Source of the DNA: Pseudocercospora fijiensis CIRAD86
Taxonomy: Eukaryota > Ascomycota > Dothideomycetes > Mycosphaerellales > Mycosphaerellaceae
NCBI RefSeq assembly: GCF_000340215.1
Contig: NW_006921532.1
Coordinates: 11,571,501 to 11,635,500 of the forward strand
Reading direction: 5' to 3'
DNA: 64,000 bases
Shown here: piece by piece, positions 51,557 to 62,100 of the stretch
How the letters are laid out: every line of letters begins with the position of its first letter
Numbering within the stretch: position 1 is the stretch's first letter
The notes under the pieces: model-generated
What the model was told of the DNA's origin: nothing
The model's database searches: none
The model's input: only the letters and a program-made list of their open reading frames with translations
Translations under genes and position numbers: made by a program

Positions 51557-52347
51557 GCAGGACGACAGCACACGCCTCTCAATGCACACACTAGCAGCAC
51601 ATAGCTGCACCATTATTCTCAGCTCCCACCCACTTTTGACTTCATCCAGGTAAGTGTGTTGATTCTTCGCCCTACTTAAGTTGGCACAACCCCCCCGAAA
51701 GGTACTCAGTGGTGTGACAATTAGTCAACGGGCAAATAGAAAGCTGCCAGCAAGGATCTTTCTTCTTCGGCGTTATGCTTGAGATCTAAGGGAACTGCTT
51801 GGCTATGGCCAGTGATCGATATTGAACCGCTCGACTCGCTCGATGAGGGCATCGCAAAAGTCGAATAGCGAAAAGATGATCTGGTACAAGACGTGACATA
51901 GCCGTAGCGTGCTTGATCGTGCATTGTGTATGTCAGTCTGTCGTATCGCGTTTGTGTTGCAACTAATAAGGCTCTGTCGGCAAGGCGAGAGAAGTGATGG
52001 TGGTCTTCTGCAGGATCCGTTTGCTTTCTAGAACGTCTCGACCCGCTGAGAATTCAGCTTGTCGCCTGTCTTGCATCTAGAGATGTTAGACACAAGGACA
52101 CAAGCATGGTGTACACGGTGATTGCAAGGTGTGCCATTCGGCCCATTCTGAGATCCTTCCTTATGAACACGGCGGTTGATATAGCTGGAATTGGAATACA
52201 GCGGGATAATTATGCTGGGTCAGCTGGGCGGATATCCTTCGTAATGCCTCGAGGTCTGGTGTAGGCCCGAAGGTGACCAAGCTGTGTCTTGTGGACGTAC
52301 ACAGGGTGTACAATGTAGAAGTCTTCCCTACCTGGCGCACTGTTAGA
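51557..52347. other. intergenic, last unique DNA before the transposon block
   Basis: No gene supported. The frames at 51721-51924 and 52161-52364 (minus) are short and without domains. Base texture is still normal, with CA and TG common. Confidence 0.5.
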
Positions 52348-52388
52348 GGGCATGTAAAAGGCATGTAACCGGCTAAGTAAAGCTAGGG
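52348..52388 (+). repeat. 41-bp direct repeat, un-mutated copy
   Basis: Matches 52870-52910 over 41 bases. All differences are C-to-T or G-to-A from this copy to the other, so this copy looks like the pre-RIP version at the edge of the block. Confidence 0.7.
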
Positions 52389-52869
52389 TCTTTACTACTA
52401 CTACTACTACTAATAGTAATAGTATAAGCCTCCGAAGATAGTATAACCTATAGCAATATAGGCAGCTATACTTAGCAAGATAGGATAGTAAACTTATTAT
52501 TTAGGTTATAGTAATTAGAGTCCTATAATATAGGTACTATTAAAGTATAATAGGAGTAGTCTACTAAACGAGGTTAATAATCTATCTATTCTATAGAAAG
52601 AGGCCTCTTTTATAGGCTTAATACTTAGCCTAAGGGTATAGGGCTAGTTACTAGCTAATAATAGGCTAGAGTAGCTATTATATAGTAGATACTAAAGCAA
52701 GATTTAATAATAAGCCTAATAGTAACGTAACTAGCTAGCTAAGCGTCTAGCCTAGCGCGTAAGAAGCGCGGCTTATTAGATTAATAACTTAGTAAGGAAA
52801 TAATAGGAAATAGCTACGAGGGCGTAGCCTTTATAAGGAAAGCCTATACTAGAGCCTAATTTAGAGAGA

Positions 52870-52910
52870 GGGTATATAAAAGATATATAACTAGCTAAGT
52901 AAAGCTAGGG
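52870..52910 (+). repeat. 41-bp direct repeat, RIP-mutated copy
   Basis: Second copy of the 52348-52388 sequence. It carries several G/C-to-A/T transitions, for example CATG to TATA and CCGG to CTAG, and none in the other direction. Confidence 0.7.
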
Positions 52911-52990
52911 CCCTAGTGCCTTAGGTAGGGCTTAGCGCCTAGCGCTAGCCTAACTCCTAACCTTTCTCTCTCTCCTTTATATAGACTCTA

Positions 52991-53015
52991 TAGTAGTTCG
53001 GTTTCCGAACTACTA
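52991..53015. repeat. perfect 11-bp inverted repeat (hairpin)
   Basis: TAGTAGTTCGG and CCGAACTACTA are separated by TTT. It sits in the flank into which the Gypsy element inserted and may be part of the LTR of the older element. Confidence 0.7.
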
Positions 53016-53197
53016 AACGTATATAGTTTAGTTTCTTAGCGGCGAACTAGCTCCCTAGTTCCGGTTTGGTTTTTTCGAACTATATAGATTCCTAGTTTAA
53101 ACTAGAGACTATATTAGTTTTTATAAAGAGCTACGCCCTAGGTAGAAAGCGCTAGCCTTAGGTATTCGGCCTACGCGACTCTAACCTACTACTTAGC

Positions 53198-53543
53198 TAT
53201 TACGGTTACTCGCGACAGATCGTTAGGTAACTTCTTATTACGTACAAGCCGAGGCTTCTTTAGAGAGGCTAATATAAGCGGGAGGTAGAGATAGAATAAT
53301 TAGTATAAAGGTAATTCTAATTAGTAAGTAGGTAATATAAGTTAAACGCCTCGAGCTATAAGGGCATTCCGGCGTTCCTAAATATAAAGGAGATATCTTG
53401 TCTATAGTCGTAAGCGACGTAAGCGACGCTATCGCTCTCGACCGCTCCTATCGCTCCTAGTAAGATAGAGCGATAGCTTAGCCTACTAGTCTTAGCGTCG
53501 CTCTAAGATTATATAAGGACTCTAACTAATTAGATCCGTAATA
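53198..53543 (-). repeat. left LTR (3' LTR of the minus-strand element), 346 bp
   Basis: Differs from the right LTR at six positions by eye, all transitions in CpA/TpG versus TpA context. Its outer end reads TATTACGG where the other copy keeps TGTTACGG. Confidence 0.93.
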
Positions 53544-53557
53544 CTATCCCCCTCCTT
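53544..53557 (-). other. polypurine tract of the Gypsy element
   Basis: On the minus strand AAGGAGGGGGATAG lies immediately before the 3' LTR, the position and composition of a plus-strand primer site. Confidence 0.75.
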
Positions 53558-53589
53558 AAGCGGAATAGTCCCTTATTCCGGAACTTTCT

Positions 53590-54010
53590 AATTCTAACTT
53601 CTTTATTATACTAAAGTTATCGAAGGACTTGTCTTCTCGCTAGCGTAAGGAAAATATCGTAAATAATATCCTCGCCGACTATCTCGAAATACTAATCCGC
53701 TACTTTTATTACGAATAGGCCGGTAAACCCTATAAAGTCGATCTTCGTTCCGGTCGCTACTCCGAGTACGCCCTATACGGCTAGTCCTATAATATACAAG
53801 TTACTCGTATAGAGTATAAAAAAATCCGGAAGGCGCGCCTAAAGATAGCTAAAGATCTCGAAGCGGCCGAAGAGGAGGAGGACCTCCTTATACGGAAGCT
53901 TTTCGAGTATCGCGTAAAGGTCCGTCGCTTACGTAAGTCGCTACGTATAAAGGAAGATCGGGAGGTACAAGCTCTTAAGATAGAGGAAGCCTCTATTTAA
54001 TAGGCGGAGG
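53590..54010 (+). pseudogene. antisense Cys-rich coiled-coil frame inside the Gypsy element, RIP-broken
   Basis: Opposite to pol, the plus strand between integrase and the left LTR reads as a protein: a former Cys-cluster motif (pattern VDLRSGRYSEY, with Tyr at expected Cys positions), then a long charged coiled coil (AAEEEEDLLIRKLFEYRVKV). Very similar zinc-knuckle/coiled-coil frames occur in repeats of other filamentous fungi, to my recollection. A few TAG/TAA codons break it. Confidence 0.5.
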
Positions 54011-54324
54011 AGCTCGAAAGAGAGCTAGGCTCTTCGCCTATAGAGCCGATATTATTCTTATTACCTACTAACGAGCCGTTTCCCCTAGATAGCCGATTAT
54101 AGATATCGCCTTATAACTAGAGTCGTCTAGATAGGATATCCTAGCCTATCTCTAAAATCCCTAGTAGGAGTGCCGAGAGTCTAGTATCCTAAAGGTATAT
54201 ATTTTTAATGTTTCCTATCTATTTTATCTTCTAGCTAGTTAGTCTAGTAGTATAATTCTTAGCTATAAAAGACATAGTTGCTAGGTACGCTATTAGAGTC
54301 CCCGCTCCTCGAGCTATACTACCC

Positions 54325-54402
54325 TAGGTCGTTAAGAACTCTAAGGCGCTATAATCGATAGGGTCTAAGAGGTCGTAGGTTTAATTCCTATACTAGTTAT
54401 TT
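54325..54402 (+). pseudogene. tRNA-like sequence, possibly RIP-mutated
   Basis: GTAGG-TTTAATT-CCTAT forms a T-arm with a B-box-like core; undoing CpA-to-TpA changes gives an ordinary GGTTCAATTCC. Upstream AAGGCG and a GTTAAG element resemble a D-arm. The acceptor and anticodon stems do not pair well, so this may be a tRNA-derived SINE end or chance. Confidence 0.25.
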
Positions 54403-54899
54403 CCTTTTTATCTAGTTTTAATATTTTTTAATTATCTACTAACAGTTCTGCAGGTTTTCTTTTAGTTCCTAAGTGTTTTCTAAATATAGGTATCCTTTCT
54501 ATTTAATAAGGTATTTCTAACTTTGCTAATCTAGGATCTTCTCGACTTTAAACTTATTTTCTTCCTTAGGTTAGAAGTGAAATATTTCTTAATATAGTGT
54601 TTCGGCGTCTATAGGTTCTAGTATAGAGATATAGAATACTAGGTAGATTTTCGCATCGTCCGGTAGTTTAAGTCGGTAATTAACTAGTCCTTTAGGCTTA
54701 TTAATTAAAAATAGCCCGACTTTAACGTAGTCTAGTTTCTTAGTCGATCTCCGGGTTTTTAGATTCTTTGTTAGAAGGTAGACCTTATCCCCCTTTTTTA
54801 GCTAAGGTACTATTTTTCGTTTAGCATTATATAGTCCCGTAATCTTTTCTTAAGACTCGGCAATTGCCCTTTGCAATTCTTTATATACCTACTTTAAGT

Positions 54900-55700
54900 C
54901 TTCTAAAGCGACTATCGCTTTATCCGCGTATAGATACTATAAATACTATTCCCCGAATAGCTATAGATGTTTCCTAAAATTAGCGAAGAATAGTGTCTCT
55001 TTCGTAGTCTTAGATTGTTAGTTGTTTAGTGCAAGTTGGGCTATAGGCAATAGCGATGCCTAATTGTTTTGTACGTAATTAACGTAGTGCCGTAAGTATA
55101 CCTCTAAGGCCTAATTCTTGACTTCCGTTTAGCCGTCTATCTATAGATAGTATGCCGTTAATAGCTTGTGCTTAATTCTAAGTATCGCTATAAGCGTCTT
55201 CTAGTAGTTTAACGTAAAGAGCTTGTCTCTATCCGTAATATAGGTCTTTAGAAATCCGTAGTATCGTACAAGTCTATCTAGTACGAGGTATCCGAGTTAC
55301 TCTACCGTACTTGCTTCGTTAGTAGGAATGAAGTATATATATTTCGTAAGCCTATCGACTATAATAAGTATTATGTCGTAGCTATATCCTATAACCGGAT
55401 CCTTAGACTTCGGTAGTTTCGTAATAAAGTCTATTATAACTTCGTCCTATAGTTTATCTAGTAGCGTCCTAAATTAGATATATCTATATCTAGCGTGTCT
55501 ATTAGCCTTATTACGCTAACATTGTAGACATTTCTTAATATATTCTAGAACTCGTTGTCGTATATATAGGAATCCGAAGCTTCGCTTAACTAGTTCTATT
55601 GTTTTTAAAACTCTAGGGTGTCTAATTTCTAGTCCGTCGTAGTGTTGTCGTATATACTCTGTAACTCGTTCCTTAGGTACTTAGTATTTCCTATATTCGA
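54900..55700 (-). pseudogene. Gypsy integrase relic
   Basis: The minus strand reads the zinc-binding end YIKKCLQC (near 55520) and the start of the catalytic core VIIDFITKLPKSKDP (near 55420), with in-frame stops. Confidence 0.7.
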
Positions 55701-55849
55701 TTAGAAACTGTTCTTCTATATCCTAAAGAACTCGTATAATATAGTTAAATTCTTTTATATTAGCACTAAGGCTTCTATCTTAGTTTGCCTTTAATATCTG
55801 CTACTATACTAGTTCGTAACCCTCTATATAGTCGCTACGGCGGCTTAGT

Positions 55850-57000
55850 ACGTCGGCTCGTCCGTTCTCGCGTTCTAGGGTATAGCGGATTTCGAACTTG
55901 TACTGTCCTAGTAGCTCCGACTAGCGGGCCTATCTTCGGGTTAGTACTTTAGTCGTAGTAAAGTAAGTTAGATTCTTATAATTAGAAAGAATCGTAAGAC
56001 TTAGTACTCCTTCCGCGTATACTCGCTAGTATTGCAGTAATACAACTATTATAAGTAGCTCCTTATTATAGATATCGTAGTTCTATTCTACGGATAATAT
56101 CTTTTTCGAGTAATAGGCTACCGGGTATCGTTTCCCGTTATACTCCTATATAAGGTATGCTCCTATAGCCCTATCCGACGCGTCTGTTTCTATCTAGACC
56201 GCCTTATTCCTATCGAATAATCGTAGCGTTAGCGTAGAAACGCATTGCTTCTTTAGCTGCCTAAACGCTTCGTCTTCCTTCGTACTCTAGTTCTATTTCT
56301 TATCTTTCTTCGTAAGCTCCGTAAGGGGTGCCGCTATCTTAGAGTAGCCCTCGATGAATTTCCTATTATAGTTAGCTAATCCTAGGAATGATTGTACGTC
56401 TTTAATATATATAGGCGTTAGCTATTCCTATATTAACTTAGTTTTTTCTAGATCAGTCCTAATTCCTATAGTGCTAATAGTAAATCCTAGGAACTTAACT
56501 TCCTTCTTATAGAATTCGCATTTCTTAGGTGCAGTCTTAAATCCTACTTAAGTAAATCGTTTAAAGACGTCCTACACTATTCGTATATAGTCCGCGAGAG
56601 CTCCCTTAGTATAGACTAAGATATCGTCTATATATACGATAACGTATATATCTAGAAGGTCTCGGAGGACTTCGTTTATAAGGTCTTAATATAACGCTAG
56701 GGCATTTGTAAGTCCTATAGGTATAACTAAGAATTCGTAAAGCCTATATCTTGTTCGGAATGCTATTATCTATTCGTATCTAGCTGCTATACGTATTACG
56801 TAAAACGCATCGCGTAGGTTAATCTTCGTATACTAGTCTAATCTAGTTAATCGGTCTTGTATTTCTTCGATGTTCGGTAGTAGGTACCGATTCTTAATTA
56901 TAATATCGTTAAGTCGTCTAAAATCGACTACTAGCCGTCCTTCGTCTAATCCGGCCTTCGGAACGAATATTACTAGTAAGGCTACCGAGGATATCGACTT
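55850..57000 (-). pseudogene. Gypsy reverse transcriptase / RNase H relic
   Basis: Reads VDFRRLND, IKNRYLLPNIEEIQDRLTRLD, FRTRYRLYEFLVIPIGLTNA and IVYIDDILVYTKG, followed by RNase H motifs including PVAYYSKKIL. The catalytic YIDD is still present, but RIP stops interrupt the frame. Confidence 0.85.
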
Positions 57001-57599
57001 CTGTATCTAGCCTTTTTCTAATTTCTCTTTTAGCTACTTGTCTAGGGTTTTAAGCTCTTTCTTAGACATTGCGTATAAGGGTCTCTATAGAGGCTCTTTC
57101 CTAGGCTGTAAGTGTATCTTATAATCCTATAGTTAGTGTTTAGGTAAGGCTGCCTTACCTCTCTTCTCTTTAAAGAGTCGCTTCTACTTACTATACTCTT
57201 TAGGAATATCTAGGTCCGAGATTCTAGTTTTATTCTTCGATAGCGTATAACTTCTATCCTTCCTGTAATTATTATTATAACCCTCCTAATCTAACGGTAG
57301 TGTCGATCCGGGTTGAATACGGTTCTCCGTAATTCCTATCGACGTAAACGTCTTACGAGTCGCTCTACGTTTATTAATCTTATCTGCCTGCGAACGCTAC
57401 CGCTATATAGGTTGAATGCCGATTATATAGTCGCATTCCTTAAATATAAGTACTCCTTTTCTCTAGTCTACGACTAGGTTATACTTTCTTAACTAAGGTA
57501 TGCCTAATACAATATTATAACTAGCTATATTAGTAACATCTAAGACAATCTCCTCGTAGTGCTATTAGATAGCTAGTAGTAACGGTATCGTTTCTCGTT

Positions 57600-57760
57600 C
57601 TATACTAGGTAGCGGTAACCTATCTACTGCTATAAGTTTATACGCTCCTTCTCTTCTGCTTCGGGTTACGATCCCTCGGCTTTTAACGAATAATTCGGAG
57701 GTAAAGTTCCCGCTCGCTCCGGAATCTATTAATATACTCGTCGGGTGCCCGTTAACGATA
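57600..57760 (-). pseudogene. Gypsy aspartic protease relic
   Basis: The minus strand reads ILIDSGASGNFTSELF, the active-site region of a retroviral-type aspartic protease, between gag and reverse transcriptase. Confidence 0.7.
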
Positions 57761-58099
57761 ACTTTTATACAGAAGACTGCTATTAATGCTTAAGCGCTTT
57801 CGGTATTAAGGAACTCTCTTAGAACGCTCTAATCTAGAGAGTTAGTCCGTTTCCCGACTAATTAGTAGCCTAACGTTGTTCTAACTAGCTACGGATCCGT
57901 AGTCCTACCGTTCGTGCTTCTTCGGTATATAATTTTTCCTCGAGGGTATCGTTATATATATCCCGTCCCTACGCTACTATAGCCTTTCGGTATTGCTAAT
58001 TTAATCGCTAGACCGTCTAACGTATATCTTAAGTAATAATCGTCCTTTCGTCGGGTAGGACGTAGCCGTAGGGCGTAATTATACTTCCTATCGGTACTC

Positions 58100-59700
58100 G
58101 CTCCGTAATAAAGTTATAGTACGTATAGTCTATAGGTATCTAGGGGTAATTCTAGAATTTTGCCCGTAAGCTTATCTAGAAATAATTAAATTAGATAGGA
58201 TCGACCTTCCGTTGTCCGTTAACCTTTAGAAACATTTCCTTGTATTTGCGTACTAGATATAAGGCGATTGTTCGCGCTGCTATAGGTATATCTATTATAA
58301 ACGTAAGGATCGTATCGTCGTTAATCCCGAATTCGTCTTCACTTTCTTTATTCGTAGTTTCTTCCTCGGTATCTAGACTTCCTTCTAAATCTTCTTACTA
58401 TTCCTCCTCTTGTTAAGGGGACTCCGGTACTTCTAGGATAGCTCCTAACTCCTCCCCGGGAGGGAATAAAGCTTCCGGATCTCGGTTTTCTTTATCGTCG
58501 GCATCTAAGCAAGATTTATTAATCGTTTCTTCTTCTAACTAGGATTTCGTATCTTCTCGTACGAGTCGCCTAATCTAAGGGAAGAATCCTACTTCTATTT
58601 TAGTAGAATAATAAATTTAGTATTAGTCGTCGTAATAGAATCTCTAGTAAAGGGTTCTATATATAGGTTCTTATCGTCGTACTATTATATAGATTTGTCG
58701 TAGCTCTTTCTTTACGACGCCTTCGTAGGTCCTCGGCGCGTTATTAATAGAGTATAGCTCTACTATTATTCGGTAGCCTTCTCTACCCGAGTCCTTTCGT
58801 TGTATTATATTAAACTGTTCGCGTCGCACTATATTCTTACCGCGGCAGTTCCGTACTATATAGCCTTCCTTACTATACGTATAGTAAGTTAATCTTCCTG
58901 CTTTCTTAGGCGAACTCTTGCTTTTTCTTCCTTTAATTACTCGACCCTTCTAGGTAGCGTCTAGCTCTATTAGTTGCGTACCGTAGTAGTTGTTCCCCTT
59001 TAGTTTATCGTAGGTACTATAGTTTTGTCTATTATCGTATCTAGGAGTATAACTAGCTTTTCTAGAAGTCTTAGAATCGTAGCGTCGTTCTAAAGCTCGT
59101 TTATAGAGCCTATCGTCGAGATCGATCGTAACTTTAACTAATATTCCTATATTATCTATTTTTCTACTATCGCGTATAAGCTCGTCTTTAACGTTATCCT
59201 TAAGACCTCGCTAATACATTATTATAAGAGCTTCGTCGTCCTAATCCGTAAGTTAGGCGTATTCCTAAAATTTAGTAGCGTAATCGGCATATAACCCCTT
59301 CTAAGTTAAGTGTTAGATAACCCTAACTACGGTAGCAACCTCGTTAGAAGATCTAAAGACCTTCTTTATCGCACGCTTAAGATTTTCGTAGCTTGCGAAG
59401 ATTCTATCCGAATTGTCGGTCCCGTTGCTATCTAGACAGGTCCTAAGAAATAGTTTAACCTAATACTAAGCCCTGCCTCGTATAAACGTCGTTGCGAAGA
59501 CTAGCTTTAAGTTGTCTTAAACCTAGTTAAATATAAAATACATATCTATCTAGCTAATCTAGGTATCGAACTTGTCTCGGTCGCTATAATAAAAGTCTAG
59601 CTTTCCGATCTTAAAGGAATCGTTTCCGGTATAGGTTCCTAGTATATTGCTAATACTAGAGGTAGTACGTCGAGTACTGCCTATCTCGCTAGGGGCGGGA
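58100..59700 (-). pseudogene. Gypsy gag relic with CCHC knuckle
   Basis: The region 5' of protease on the minus strand. Around 58850-58900 a CCHC zinc-knuckle pattern is recognisable with Tyr in place of Cys and His (SKEGYIVRNC), which is what CpA/TpG-directed RIP does to TGY and CAY codons. Confidence 0.7.
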
Positions 59701-59749
59701 GTTCCCCTTCCGACTTGTAATAAGGCACTTATCCTAAGGGCGTTTAAAG

Positions 59750-60095
59750 TGTTACGGTTACTCGCGACAGATCGTTAGGTAACTTCTTATTACGTACAAG
59801 CCGAGGCTTCTTTAGAGAGGCTAATATAAGCGGGAGGTAGAGACAGAATAATTGGTATAAAGGTAATTCTAATTAGTAAGTAGGTAATATAAGTTAAACG
59901 CCTCGAGCTATAAGGGCATTCCGGCGTTCCTAAATACAAAGGAGATATCTTATCTATAGTCGTAAGCGACGTAAGCGACGCTATCGCTCTCGACCGCTCC
60001 TATCGCTCCTAGTAAGATAGAGCGACAGCTTAGCCTACTAGTCTTAGCGTCGCTCTAAGATTATATAAGGACTCTAACTAATTAGATCCGTAATA
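59750..60095 (-). repeat. right LTR (5' LTR of the minus-strand element), 346 bp
   Basis: Starts TGTTACGG and ends CCGTAATA on the plus strand. Same length as the left LTR, and followed by the second TTAGC. Confidence 0.93.
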
Positions 60096-60100
60096 TTAGC

Positions 60101-61480
60101 GCTTAGCGTACCGTATAAAACTATTCGGATTTACGTAGATAGACTTAGCTCTTTATCGAACCTATTAAGTCTTATATCTAGTATCTACGTACGCGTTACT
60201 TACCCGTAATATTAGGTTCGATCTTTAATATAGGAAACGCTAAGGTTTATTAGGAACCCGAGTAAGATAGCTAGGGGAACGCTACCTCTACTATACTAGA
60301 GATAACTAGGGACGAGATTTATCGTACCTTCGAGAGTCTTTATACTAGATAGTAGACGATAGAAGCTTAGCTATAAGCTACTCGTTCCGCGCTCTAATAC
60401 GCGGAAGCGTCTCGCTAGCCCGGGCCTCCCGAAGCTAGTTTAGTACAAGACTAGTCTACGAACGAGATCCTAAAGGGACTACTAGAAACTCTCTTAGCTA
60501 CCGGCTAAAACGTAATAGCGTCCCGCGAGTAGAAGCTACTATCGTAGGATAGGAAAGCCGAGTCGTTCCGAGACTACCTACTACGACTAAGAAGTTCGTA
60601 CCGAGTTCGTTTCGGGCTAAAACTAAAGCTCTCCGAAGATTACTACTAGGATACCGTATACGATACCCTACCGGTAAAGGAACGCGCTAGAATGCGCTAC
60701 TTCTAGGAAAGAGGAAGCCTTACGAAAGGAAAGGATCCCGAAGCTTTCTTCTAATAACTCGAGGACGTCTTCGTAGATAGTAACGAAGCTATAAAGGCGC
60801 TAGAGCAACTCTAAGCCCTAAGGCACTCCTAGGGATAACCTTAGTACAACTACTAGCTAGAATTCGACGGCCTCCTACTAAGCGTAGGCGGAGACTATTA
60901 GACCGACGATACGAAAATCGGGTATTTAAAGAATACCTTCTCGAACGCGGCTAAGACCTATACTACCGCCGTACTAAAGATTAAGGATTACTACCTCTAT
61001 ACGGAGGAGGTCGAGCGGATTATAACGAACCTCGAGTCGATAGATTAGTTTAAATAGGCTACAAAACGCTAGCAAGAAAGGAAGAAAGAAGTAGCGAGTC
61101 CTACGGTCGTTATTCCCCCCTATACGGCCTCTACGGCGAACCCGAAGGTCGACTCTAATAGAGACGTAGTTATAAATCCCGCTTAAACTAACGCTTCCTA
61201 TAGAAAGAACCGCGGAGCCTAATAATCGATAGCGGGGAAACCTAGGGCTAAATAGGTCGACTCTATAGAAAGAGAGAAGCGTAAGGAGAAAAGACTCTAC
61301 TTCCGCTACGGAGCGAGCGGATACCGTATTCGAGATTGCCTATACGCCCCGCCGGCTTAGCCTACTAAGATTAGTATCGCCTTTATATAACCTATTCTAG
61401 AGGATACGGAAGAATAGTCGGACTTAAGTAGTTCCGACTCGGGAAAAGAGTAACTCTTACTTGTAGTTAGGAGTTAGGAG
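60101..61480 (+). pseudogene. gag relic of a second, older Gypsy-like element
   Basis: The plus strand reads a broken gag: LEDVFVDSNEAIKALEQLQ near 60750, then SVGGDY..DDTKIGYLKNTF and KIKDYYLYTEEVERI. A C-x2-C-x4-H-x4-C knuckle at 61298-61339 has Tyr at the first, second and His positions and the last Cys kept. The minus-strand element at 53198-60095 is inserted just upstream of it. Confidence 0.7.
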
Positions 61481-62100
61481 TAGATAGAGTATAGGTAAAG
61501 AAATAGGAAGAAGTTAAAAAGGATATAAACAGGAATCTTATATATACCGATATAGTCCTCGAAAATAACGTCGGAACTTCTACTCTTATCGACGAAGGAT
61601 GCTAGTATAGGCGGGACGAGTAGGTCGTAGGTAGAGGTATATATATAGGGAACTGTATACTATAGGCCTAGTACTTAGTAAACTGCGAGGGGTCGGCGTA
61701 GTATTATATACTTCGAAGGGAAGGCGTTGTAAACATTAGAGAGAAGAGAATAGACGTAGGGAGGGCTATATTGTAGCTAGATTAGGTACATTCCCTATAT
61801 CTTTCTTGCTATATATTGTCGTAGCTATGTCCCTTATATTGTATATATTCTAATTATAAAGATAGTTATATGTCTTCGGGGTACAAAAATAGGGGAAGAG
61901 GGTATAAGTAGGCACGCCTATACTAAGCCGGGTTTCCCTACTACATTTTCCCTCCCGGACTAAGAAGTCTGCCCTTAGACTAACGCTTCCTTACCTCCCG
62001 GACTAAAAAGCCTTAAATACGCAAAGGAAAACTAAACCAACTATCCTATAACGGTATCCTAGCTAGCTAGCTGCTATACCCTATTACTTATTTCTTTCTA
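61481..62100. other. RIP-mutated spacer, no recognisable coding
   Basis: AT-rich, with a duplicated CCTCCCGGACTAA word near 61949 and 61995. It may include remnants of an LTR or UTR. No gene seen. Confidence 0.35.

Larger units (their letters stand above)
53198..60095 (-). mobile_element. complete Ty3/Gypsy LTR retrotransposon, RIP-inactivated (6898 bp)
   Basis: Two 346-bp LTRs (53198-53543, 59750-60095) are flanked by an exact 5-bp target duplication TTAGC (53193-53197, 60096-60100). Orientation is minus: a polypurine tract AAGGAGGGGGATAG abuts the 3' LTR on that strand (53544-53557), and all domains read leftward. In order, they are gag with a CCHC knuckle (near 58850-58900), aspartic protease DSGAS (57712-57726), reverse transcriptase (about 56200-57000, YIDD near 56625), RNase H (about 55850-56250) and integrase (about 54900-55700). 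Integrase follows RT-RNaseH, the Gypsy order. Every frame is broken by RIP stops. Confidence 0.93.
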
